Position numbers and translations under genes: made by a program
Shown here: positions 1 to 5,780 of the stretch, piece after piece
How positions within the stretch are numbered: the first letter of the stretch is position 1
Layout: the number at the start of each line of letters is the position of its first letter
Notes under the pieces: model-generated
What the model was told of the DNA's origin: nothing
Seen by the model: only the letters and a program-made list of their open reading frames with translations
Databases searched by the model: none
Assembly (NCBI GenBank): GCA_023249395.1
Contig: JAHFCS010000078.1
Span: 1 to 8,001, forward strand
From: Gemmatimonadota bacterium
Lineage (GTDB): Bacteria; Gemmatimonadota; Gemmatimonadetes; Gemmatimonadales; Gemmatimonadaceae
Direction of reading: 5' to 3'
Length of the DNA stretch: 8,001 bases

Positions 1-580
1 TCCTTAACCGCTTTCGGTTGACGGCGAAGGCCCCTCTCACGCTGGCAGTCCACGCGGCGGGGGCGAAAGTGTCGAACGCCGTTCCCATCGGGATCTCGCG
101 ACCGGTTGCGAGCTCGATCAGCGTACAGCCTACGGCAACGCCGAGGTTGTGCCTGCTGCGCGTGGCGATGTACCCGTAGCGCAGCAGATCGTTGCGGCTG
201 GTGCGCTGAGCCCACGCGACCATTGCCACACTTGCGCGCACCGGCCTGTACGCATCGAAGATCTTGAGACCGAACCCCTCGCGATGGAGATCCGCGTTCA
301 CGAGCGCCAAAGCAATAGCGGCTTCATCGCGAAGGTAGGCGTGATTACCCTCGTATCCCGGCAGCGGAGTGCCGGTGAAGTTGTTCGACGTCGCGTAACG
401 GAGGTCAACCACCACGCTGCTGTCCACGCGCTGAAGATCCACGAGCAGCGAATCGGCCTCGGCTTCGCTCGAAATCGGTAGCTCTGGCGTGTTAACGGGC
501 TGCGGCGGCTCACGCCTGAAGTGAGCGCATGCGCTCACGGCGAATAGCAGTAGCGATGCTCTGAACCATCTGGCCGGCAC
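1..580 (-). CDS. VanX/DdpX-like D-Ala-D-Ala dipeptidase lipoprotein, 3' end cut off by window
   Basis: Family role: M15D zinc peptidases that hydrolyse D-Ala-D-Ala in the periplasm, for peptidoglycan turnover or glycopeptide resistance. I read 193 codons without a stop from a GTG at 580 to the window edge. The N-terminus is a lipoprotein signal: basic start, hydrophobic LLLFAV, lipobox VSAC with Cys18. Family landmarks follow in order: VVVDLRYAT, NNFTG, a G-L-K-I-F-D-A-YRP block (Arg112, matching the VanX active-site Arg), an SxHxxGxAx block at 142-151 and PMGTAFDTF. His144 (codon 149-151) is the expected zinc ligand. The second ligand, normally Asp, is Gly151 (codon GGC, 128-130). The final EWWH segment lies outside the window, so catalytic completeness cannot be judged. 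No other start codon fits the signal peptide, and no Shine-Dalgarno is visible. Family assignment is firm; activity is doubtful. Confidence 0.85.
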   Translation of the reverse strand, partial: MPARWFRASLLLFAVSACAHFRREPPQPVNTPELPISSEAEADSLLVDLQRVDSSVVVDLRYATSNNFTGTPLPGYEGNHAYLRDEAAIALALVNADLHREGFGLKIFDAYRPVRASVAMVAWAQRTSRNDLLRYGYIATRSRHNLGVAVGCTLIELATGREIPMGTAFDTFAPAAWTASVRGAFAVNRKRLR

Positions 581-586
581 GCGCGA

Positions 587-616
587 AAGATACGCGTGTG
601 ACGACGGACCGGTGAA
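587..616 (-). promoter_or_regulatory. Candidate promoter of the VanX-like gene (leaderless)
   Basis: On the minus strand a TTCACC hexamer (611-616) and a TATCTT hexamer (587-592) are separated by 18 nt. TATCTT fits the TANNNT core of a sigma-70-type -10 box and lies exactly 6 nt before the GTG start at 580. That would place transcription initiation on or next to the start codon. This agrees with the absence of a Shine-Dalgarno. The -35 match is only partial. Confidence 0.4.
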
Positions 617-643
617 GAAGGCGCGCGCCCGTGCCGTGACGCC

Positions 644-649
644 TATATT
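644..649 (+). promoter_or_regulatory. pnuC: Weak candidate -10 box for pnuC
   Basis: TATATT lies in an otherwise GC-rich 150 bp gap between the divergent VanX-like gene and pnuC. It would give a 5' leader of roughly 75 nt before the GTG at 731. No convincing -35 hexamer sits at the right distance. The rest of the gap (650-730) holds no riboswitch-like structure or terminator that I can recognise. Confidence 0.25.
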
Positions 650-730
650 GTCGCGCCGTGCGTGTGTTCGAAGATCCGACGATGATTCGCAATCCGTCGT
701 CCTTTCTCTCACCATCAGCACCCCCACAGG

Positions 731-1318
731 GTGAACCCACTCGAGACTCTCGCCGCGCTGGTCGGTGTGGTCAGCGTGTACCTCAGCGTGAGACAGAATA
801 TCTGGAGCTGGCCGACGGCGATCGTCAACGTCGGCCTCTACGCGTTCGTCTTTTATCAGTCCCGGCTGTATGCGGACATGGGACTTCAGGTCGTGTACGT
901 CGTCATCTCGTTTTACGGCTGGTACGAATGGCTCTACGGGGGAAAGAACAGAACCAAGCTCAACGTATCCAGAACGCCGCGCCCGCTGGGTGTGGCGCTG
1001 GCAGGAATCGGCGTCCTCTCCGCCTATCTGCTCGGAACGCTGCTCCATCGCACGACGGATGCCGCGCTTCCATATCTCGACTCGGCGACGACGAGCACGA
1101 GCCTCGTCGCTCAGTGGATGATGACGAAAAAGCTGCTCGAAAACTGGCTGGTCTGGGTGGCAGTCGACATCGTCTACATCGGGATGTTCATCTACAAGTC
1201 GCTTTACGTGACGGCGGCGCTCTATCTCGTCTTCCTCGTGCTGTCGGTCATGGGCTACCGGCAATGGAAGGCGACACTGCACGTCGCGCCGGTGCTCGCA
1301 ACCGCACCAGCCGTCTGA
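731..1318 (+). CDS. pnuC: PnuC-type nicotinamide riboside transporter
   Basis: This is an inner-membrane facilitator that imports nicotinamide riboside for NAD salvage; import is driven by intracellular phosphorylation of the substrate. The 195-residue length is normal for PnuC. The N-terminal half carries the signature W-S-W-P-T-A-I-V-N-V-G-L-Y-A-F-V-F-Y, then SRLYADMGLQ and the helix end YGWYEW (62-67). The C-terminal half has ENWLVWVAVD, giving W139-x-x-W142-x-x-x-D146 at the substrate-binding motif, then YKSLYVTAALY and a final hydrophobic helix ending near YRQW. Seven or so hydrophobic segments are visible. The GTG at 731 is the only usable start, because an in-frame TGA lies at 683-685 and no ATG or GTG intervenes. 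There is no clear Shine-Dalgarno beyond a CAGG touching the start. PnuC relatives also move other vitamins such as thiamine (PnuT), but no TPP-type leader is recognisable here. The last 71 bp overlap the opposing MFS gene. Confidence 0.9.
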   Translation: MNPLETLAALVGVVSVYLSVRQNIWSWPTAIVNVGLYAFVFYQSRLYADMGLQVVYVVISFYGWYEWLYGGKNRTKLNVSRTPRPLGVALAGIGVLSAYLLGTLLHRTTDAALPYLDSATTSTSLVAQWMMTKKLLENWLVWVAVDIVYIGMFIYKSLYVTAALYLVFLVLSVMGYRQWKATLHVAPVLATAPAV

Positions 1319-2498
1319 TCGCCCAGATGCCCGCCGCCGGACCGATCGACAGGATCGCGAACGACCACCGCCATCCACTCTGTCGCGCCAGCATCGGAAC
1401 GAGCTGCATCGGCAGCATGGTGAGAAGGAATCCGATCGACGTCTGAACCGTGAGCGCCGTGCCGACAGCGTGCGCAGGAACCGATTCGGTCACGAGGGCG
1501 CTGAACTGCGCGCTGTCGGCGACGACGAAGAATCCCCAGATGAGCGCGAGCGGCGCGACGAGCCACATCGACGCGCCGAAAAGAAACCCGACGGCTAGGC
1601 AGCAGCTCCCGCTTGCAGCGAGCGCGATCGTCACCAGCCGTTCGCGTCCGAGGCGGTCGGCGGTGAGTCCACCCCAGACGCACCCCACGCCCCCGATCGC
1701 GATCGTCAGAAACGCGATCACGGAGACGAGCCCGGTGGCAGGAGGACTGCCCGCCGTTGTCAGGCCTGCGGCCCTTGCCGCGCTTGCCGCAAGGAATACC
1801 GGGATCCAGGTCCAGAACGCGTAAAGCTCGAACATGTGGCCGAGGTATCCGCCAGTTGCGAGCCGCCACTCGGGGACGCGGACGACATCCGCTACGAGCT
1901 TCCACGAGAAAGGCCGGGCAGCGAACGGATACGGGCCTTCACGGTATCCGAAGGCGATGAGGAGCGCGGCGGCCACGGCACCCAGCGAAGCGGTGAGAAC
2001 GACAGGCTGCACGCCAACGCCGGGAATGGCGTGCACGAGATATGGAGTCGCCTTCCCTATGGTCAATGCACCTACGACAGTGCCGATTGCAAGACCGCGC
2101 TGCGCCCTGAACCATGTCGCGATCATCTTCATTGCCGGTGGATAAACTCCCGCCAGGCAAACGCCGGTCAGAAACCGGAGAACGAGCACGCCATGATAAC
2201 CGCCCGCAACAAGGATCGCTGCATTCGCAACCGCACCGGCGAGCGCAGAGGACGCAAAGAGAACTCGCGACGGCACGATGTCGGCGAGATTTAGCGCGGC
2301 GGTCAGCGCAGTCCCGACGACAAAGCCAAGCTGGACGACGGTCGTGAGCCAGCCTGCCTGCGCCCCGTCGAGCTCCCACAATGCGCTCAGTTGAGGCGCC
2401 ACCGCACTGGCGGCAAACCAGAGAGACATGCCGAGCAGCTCGGCTGTAGACAGCAGCGCGAGCAGCCGCCAGCGATGCGGGTGGGTGTCGCCGTTCAT
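1248..2498 (-). CDS. Major facilitator superfamily permease, substrate unknown
   Basis: This is a 416-residue polytopic inner-membrane secondary transporter. About 12 hydrophobic helices are visible, in two halves separated by a hydrophilic loop around 183-212. The helix-4 region reads LRFLTGVCLAGVYPP (107-121), followed by ATWFRAQRGLAIG, both typical of MFS N-domains. The clearest signature is the motif A copy after helix 8, GGLTADRLGRERL (276-288). The equivalent loop after helix 2 is degenerate (NLADIVPSR). The overall style resembles the CynX/NimT-like MFS branch, but I cannot assign a substrate. The ATG at 2498 begins a short basic leader just before helix 1. There is no Shine-Dalgarno. 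The basic C-terminal tail is encoded by the 71 bp that overlap pnuC in convergent orientation. The small lipoprotein gene lies 43 bp upstream on the same strand. Confidence 0.85.
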   Translation of the reverse strand: MNGDTHPHRWRLLALLSTAELLGMSLWFAASAVAPQLSALWELDGAQAGWLTTVVQLGFVVGTALTAALNLADIVPSRVLFASSALAGAVANAAILVAGGYHGVLVLRFLTGVCLAGVYPPAMKMIATWFRAQRGLAIGTVVGALTIGKATPYLVHAIPGVGVQPVVLTASLGAVAAALLIAFGYREGPYPFAARPFSWKLVADVVRVPEWRLATGGYLGHMFELYAFWTWIPVFLAASAARAAGLTTAGSPPATGLVSVIAFLTIAIGGVGCVWGGLTADRLGRERLVTIALAASGSCCLAVGFLFGASMWLVAPLALIWGFFVVADSAQFSALVTESVPAHAVGTALTVQTSIGFLLTMLPMQLVPMLARQSGWRWSFAILSIGPAAGIWAIRRLVRLRAPARRAVSPSIAGSP

Positions 2499-2504
2499 TC
2501 GGAA

Positions 2505-2510
2505 AAATTA
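2505..2510 (-). promoter_or_regulatory. Candidate leaderless -10 box before the MFS gene
   Basis: On the minus strand, TAATTT lies exactly 6 nt before the ATG at 2498, in an AT-rich patch of a GC-rich region. It fits TANNNT. No good -35 hexamer is visible at 16-18 nt. The MFS gene may also be read from the upstream lipoprotein transcript. Confidence 0.3.
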
Positions 2511-2541
2511 GCGCGGGGATAAATCGCGCGCCGAACGCTCG

Positions 2542-2904
2542 CTAATCCACGACTGCGAACCGATAGACCGCGGGGACGAACCAGAGAGCGATCCCGAGTC
2601 CGGCAGTCCGGAGAAAGCTGAATCTGCGCGTCTGCACAGCGCGCACGCCGCCGAGGGAAAGCGCGGTCCTGCCCTTCCCCTTCGTGTTGCCGGTGATGCG
2701 TATTCCGACGACGCTGTCGTTGCTGACATGCGCTCCCTTGAGCACGACCCATCGCTGGTCGTTCATCGTGATTGCGACCGGGTCGCTGCGTCGGATGACC
2801 ACTTCGGCGGGCTGGTTCTCGACCTTCCATGCCTGACACCCCGATGTTCCGACGATCACAGCGAGTGCCGCGACTGATGCAAGACGGGTGGAGCTAGAAA
2901 CCAT
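2542..2904 (-). CDS. Small predicted lipoprotein with C-terminal membrane segment, function unknown
   Basis: The protein has 120 residues from the ATG at 2904. The N-terminus is a lipoprotein-type signal: a short polar start, hydrophobic LASVAALAVIVG, then TSGC with Cys23 as the expected lipidated residue. The mature part is a short beta-rich domain with VVIRRSDPVAITMNDQRWVVLKGA followed by a DSVVGIRI strand. This is the style of uncharacterised lipoproteins common in Gemmatimonadota and relatives. A second hydrophobic segment (about 98-118) ends the protein. The frame stays open to an ATG at 3006, but I prefer 2904. A GAGG (2912-2915) sits 7 nt before it, the signal peptide starts there, and a candidate -10 box lies between the two starts. 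The longer form would also overlap the start of the DUF983-like gene. The MFS gene follows after 43 bp and is probably co-transcribed. Confidence 0.72.
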   Translation of the reverse strand: MVSSSTRLASVAALAVIVGTSGCQAWKVENQPAEVVIRRSDPVAITMNDQRWVVLKGAHVSNDSVVGIRITGNTKGKGRTALSLGGVRAVQTRRFSFLRTAGLGIALWFVPAVYRFAVVD

Positions 2905-2911
2905 CGTGAAG

Positions 2912-2915
2912 CCTC
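2912..2915 (-). promoter_or_regulatory. Shine-Dalgarno GAGG of the small lipoprotein
   Basis: GAGG on the minus strand lies 7 nt before the ATG at 2904 and decides the start. It is the only clear Shine-Dalgarno in the window. Confidence 0.6.
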
Positions 2916-2948
2916 GGTTCTGCCGGCGAATCAGCGCGGCGGTCTCTG

Positions 2949-2954
2949 AGTATA
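2949..2954 (-). promoter_or_regulatory. Candidate -10 box of the small lipoprotein
   Basis: TATACT on the minus strand matches the -10 consensus closely. It lies 44 nt upstream of the ATG at 2904, giving a short leader that includes the GAGG. I see no matching -35 hexamer. The same AT-rich island reads TATAAC on the plus strand (2951-2956), so it might also serve the divergent DUF983-like gene. Confidence 0.35.
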
Positions 2955-2985
2955 ACTCATCAACTCGGTCTTCGTCGTTGAGCGG

Positions 2986-2991
2986 TAGATT
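2986..2991 (+). promoter_or_regulatory. Candidate leaderless -10 box of the DUF983-like gene
   Basis: TAGATT fits TANNNT and lies exactly 6 nt before the ATG at 2998, which would put transcription initiation at the start codon. The gene has no convincing Shine-Dalgarno. No -35 hexamer is evident. Confidence 0.3.
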
Positions 2992-2997
2992 CCGACG

Positions 2998-3426
2998 ATG
3001 CCTCACGTCCTTGCGCTTCGCCTGGCAGCGTCGCTGTTGGGACGGGCGCTCCGGCTTCGATGCCCGAACTGCGGCGGCAAGCCGATATTCGAATCGTTCG
3101 GGAAGCTTCGCAAACGATGTCCGGAATGTGGGCTATGGCTCGAGCGGGGCGAGGGCGACTACTACCTCGGCGCGTACATGGTAGCCCTCTTCTTCGTCGA
3201 GACGCTGTTCGCCCTGGGCTTCGTCGCCGTCCTGTTGATCACCTGGCCCGACCCCCCGTGGGACGCGATCCAGTGGGGTGGAGCGCTCGTCCTCACGGCG
3301 GGGGTAATCGCCTGCTATCCGTTCTCGAAAACGATCTGGCTGGCGGTGGATCTCATGTTCCGCCCGGTGACGCCCGACGATCTCTCAGCGGACGGACCAA
3401 TCGAGACGCACGGGCCGATGCGGTAG
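2998..3426 (+). CDS. DUF983-like zinc-ribbon inner-membrane protein
   Basis: This is a 142-residue protein of unknown function. A basic N-terminal stretch leads into two zinc-knuckle pairs, CPNCG (Cys22/Cys25) and CPECG (Cys41/Cys44). Together they form one four-Cys zinc ribbon, with the expected hydrophobic and glycine positions between (PIFESFG). GEGDYYLGAYM follows, then a hydrophobic helix at about 58-84 and a second at about 92-121, and a short acidic cytoplasmic-looking tail. This order and size match DUF983 proteins, which in proteobacteria often sit beside cytochrome oxidase assembly genes; no such genes are visible here. The first kinase gene starts 34 bp downstream on the same strand, so the three plus-strand genes may share a transcript. 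The family call is good; the role is not known. Confidence 0.8.
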   Translation: MPHVLALRLAASLLGRALRLRCPNCGGKPIFESFGKLRKRCPECGLWLERGEGDYYLGAYMVALFFVETLFALGFVAVLLITWPDPPWDAIQWGGALVLTAGVIACYPFSKTIWLAVDLMFRPVTPDDLSADGPIETHGPMR

Positions 3427-3460
3427 CGGTTGTCACGGCATCCACGCATCTTCTTCGACC

Positions 3461-5707
3461 ATGACAACTCTGGAGCAGCGACTTACCGACGGATTACAGG
3501 GACGCTACACGATCCTCCACCAGCTTGGCGAAGGAGGCATGGCGATCGTGTATCTCGCGCGAGATCTGCGACACGACCGTACCGTCGCGCTGAAGGCGCT
3601 CCGCCCCGAGCTCGCTGCGGAAATAGGCGAGGATCGTTTTCTTCGGGAGATCAAGCTCGCCGCCGGACTCACACACCCGCACATACTGCCGGTGCATGAC
3701 TCCGGAAGCGCGGGTGGAGTCCTTTTCTATGTCATGCCGAACATGGAGGGTTCGTCACTCCGTGACCGGCTCGATCGCGAGCGGCAGTTACCACTCGCGG
3801 ACGCGCTGAGACTCACCCGCGAGGTTGCGTCAGCGCTCGACTACGCTCATCGCCACAACGTCGTACATCGGGACATCAAGCCCGAGAACATCCTGCTGCA
3901 CGAGGGCGCGGCGATGGTAGCCGACTTCGGCATCGGCAAGGCTGTGACGGGCGGGCGCACTATCACGCGGACCGGAATGTCCATCGGCACGCCTGCATAC
4001 ATGAGCCCCGAGCAGGCCTCGGGTGAGGTAGACATCGACGGCCGAAGCGATCTGTACAGTCTCGGGTGTGTCCTCTATGAGATGCTCACTGGCGAGACCT
4101 TGTTCACTGGACCTACGGCGCAGGCGATCCTCGTGAAGCGCTTCATGTCGCCCGTCCCGAAAGTGAGCGCGGCGCGCGACGTGCCCCCGGAAATCGATGA
4201 GCTTCTCGGCAAGCTTCTCACGCGAAGTCCGGTAGATCGAATGGCATCTGGACTCCAATTGATCGAGGCGATCGATCGTATCGGGCGTGCACCACGAGAG
4301 ACTACGGCGCGGGCGGATGCGACCCGCGAACAGCGAGATCACAAGTCGATCGCCGTTGTTCCTCTGACGAATCTGAGCGCCGATCCGGAGAACGAATACT
4401 TCAGCGATGGGATGACCGAAGAGATCATCAACGCATTGGCCAAGGTCCCGAGCCTTCAGGTGTCGTCACGCAGCTCATCCTTTGCGTTCAAGGGAAAGCA
4501 GGTGGACGTTCGCGAAGTCGGAGAGAAGCTTGGCGTAACCACCGTCCTCGAGGGGAGCGTCAGAAAAGTCGGCAGTCGAATTCGGATTGCAGCTCAACTG
4601 GTGAACGTTGAGAACGGATATCAGCTATGGTCGGAGACCTACGACCGCCAGCTCGAGGACGTTTTCGCCATTCAGGACGAGATATCGCGGGCGATCGTCG
4701 ATGCACTGAAGCTCCGGCTCGTGAACTCGTCCGAGCAGCTCGTCATTCCCGCCAAGAATCTGGAAGCGTACAACCTCTATCTCAAAGGCCGCTTCTTTTT
4801 CAACAAGTTCACCGAGGCTGGAGTCAGAAAGAGTCTCGAAATTTTCCAGCAGGTCCTCCTTCAGGACCCCGGCTTTGCCAGAGCCTACGCCGGCATTGCA
4901 GACAGCTGGTGTGAGCTTGCGGACGACTGGGTGGCGCCGGAGGAAGCGTATCCGCGGGCCAAGGCGGCATCGAAGCGCGCTCTCGAATACGACCCTCAGC
5001 TTGCCGAGGCGATGACATCGCTCGGTAAGGTTCTGTGCTGGTACGAATGGGATTTCGAGGGGGCGGAGCGACAGCTGAGGCAAGCCGTGGCTCTCGGTCC
5101 GAACGATGCGGAGGCTGCGTGGTCGTTCGCAAGCGCGCTGCCAACTGTGGGAAAGCTGGGCGAAGCCATCACAGAGATGAGAAGATCGCTCGCGCTCGAC
5201 CCGATCTTTCCAAGGGCGAGCCGGTGGCTTAGTCGCTTCTTGCTCTACGCCGGCGAGTACTCCGCAGCGATTGCTCAAAGCGAGAAAACGCTCGAGCTCG
5301 ACCAGTCATACTTTCAGTCCTATCTCGATGCCGGGTCAGCGACACTTGCACAGGGCGATGCGGAGAAGGCGCTTGAATTGTATCGCCGCGGACAGCGACT
5401 GGAGAACAGCGTTCGCTCATATGATGCGCTGATTGTCAGGGCACTCGCGGCGCTGGATCGTCGTGAAGAGGGGGAAGAAATTCTGGGCCGGCTTGAAGAG
5501 GAGGCGCGCAAGCACTATGTGCGCGAGGAAATACTTGCCATGGGTTACGCCGCGATGGGTAACCTCGACCGAGCTTTCGCATGCCTCGAGCGAGCGTTTC
5601 AGGCTCGGTCAGGAGGACTGATCTATCTCCACCTCGACCCCGGATACGGGCCACTGCGTGAGGATCCACGGTTCGGCGCGCTTGTACAGCGAATCGGACT
5701 CAAGTGA
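3461..5707 (+). CDS. Soluble Ser/Thr protein kinase with COG5616 (TolB-N-like) and TPR domains (copy 1)
   Basis: This 748-residue protein has a Hanks-type kinase domain at about 16-275 with every catalytic landmark. These are the Gly loop GEGGMA (23-28), the ATP lysine in VALK (Lys45), the alpha-C glutamate Glu63, HRDIKPEN (136-143, catalytic Asp138), DFG (155-157), GTPAYMSPE (176-184) and Arg260 of subdomain XI. Thr167, Thr169, Thr171 and Ser174 are possible activation-loop phosphosites. A short charged linker leads to a COG5616 domain (about 296-420: SIAVVPL, EYFSDGM, SSSFAFKGK, VLEGSVRK, GYQLWSETYDR, FAIQDEIS). A TPR array then runs from about 433 to the end, closing with LREDPRF. COG5616 also occurs with TPRs in adenylate cyclases and CadC-like regulators. 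No membrane helix separates kinase from COG5616, so the protein should be cytoplasmic. The ATG at 3461 begins the usual N-terminal helix. No Shine-Dalgarno is visible. Substrates are unknown. Confidence 0.92.
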   Translation: MTTLEQRLTDGLQGRYTILHQLGEGGMAIVYLARDLRHDRTVALKALRPELAAEIGEDRFLREIKLAAGLTHPHILPVHDSGSAGGVLFYVMPNMEGSSLRDRLDRERQLPLADALRLTREVASALDYAHRHNVVHRDIKPENILLHEGAAMVADFGIGKAVTGGRTITRTGMSIGTPAYMSPEQASGEVDIDGRSDLYSLGCVLYEMLTGETLFTGPTAQAILVKRFMSPVPKVSAARDVPPEIDELLGKLLTRSPVDRMASGLQLIEAIDRIGRAPRETTARADATREQRDHKSIAVVPLTNLSADPENEYFSDGMTEEIINALAKVPSLQVSSRSSSFAFKGKQVDVREVGEKLGVTTVLEGSVRKVGSRIRIAAQLVNVENGYQLWSETYDRQLEDVFAIQDEISRAIVDALKLRLVNSSEQLVIPAKNLEAYNLYLKGRFFFNKFTEAGVRKSLEIFQQVLLQDPGFARAYAGIADSWCELADDWVAPEEAYPRAKAASKRALEYDPQLAEAMTSLGKVLCWYEWDFEGAERQLRQAVALGPNDAEAAWSFASALPTVGKLGEAITEMRRSLALDPIFPRASRWLSRFLLYAGEYSAAIAQSEKTLELDQSYFQSYLDAGSATLAQGDAEKALELYRRGQRLENSVRSYDALIVRALAALDRREEGEEILGRLEEEARKHYVREEILAMGYAAMGNLDRAFACLERAFQARSGGLIYLHLDPGYGPLREDPRFGALVQRIGLK

Positions 5708-5780
5708 AATGGCATCGGAGCGACTTGACTGAGCTTGCGCTGCCGGTAGGTTCCCGAAACACATTCATCCGGTAACCAGT
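5708..5780 (+). other. Spacer between the two kinase genes
   Basis: An ATG at 5709, one base after the stop of copy 1, is in the reading frame of copy 2 but meets TGA at 5730-5732 after seven codons. From 5733 the frame is open into copy 2 without ATG, GTG or TTG until 5859; an ATT occurs at 5763. A GGTAGG (5745-5750) is purine-rich but far from any plausible start. I see no terminator hairpin, so read-through transcription is likely. Confidence 0.5.

Noticed and set aside
149..481. Plus-strand open frame of 110 codons near the left edge
   Set aside because: It is antisense to the VanX-like reading frame, which carries clear family motifs and a lipoprotein signal.
658..1446. Plus-strand open frame of 262 codons from a GTG at 658
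   Set aside because: It overlaps pnuC in another frame, is rich in Arg and Ala with no domain, and pnuC is unmistakable.
2905..3006. N-terminal extension of the small lipoprotein to an ATG at 3006
   Set aside because: The extension would bury the signal peptide, lies upstream of the GAGG and the -10 candidate, and overlaps the start of the divergent gene.
3430..3452. TTGTCA followed by CATCTT as a promoter for the first kinase
   Set aside because: The spacing is only 11 nt and the second hexamer does not fit TANNNT, so transcription from upstream is more likely.
4625..5278. Long minus-strand open frame (217 codons) inside the first kinase
   Set aside because: It lies wholly antisense to the COG5616 and TPR coding region, has no recognisable domain, and long antisense frames are expected in high-GC coding DNA.
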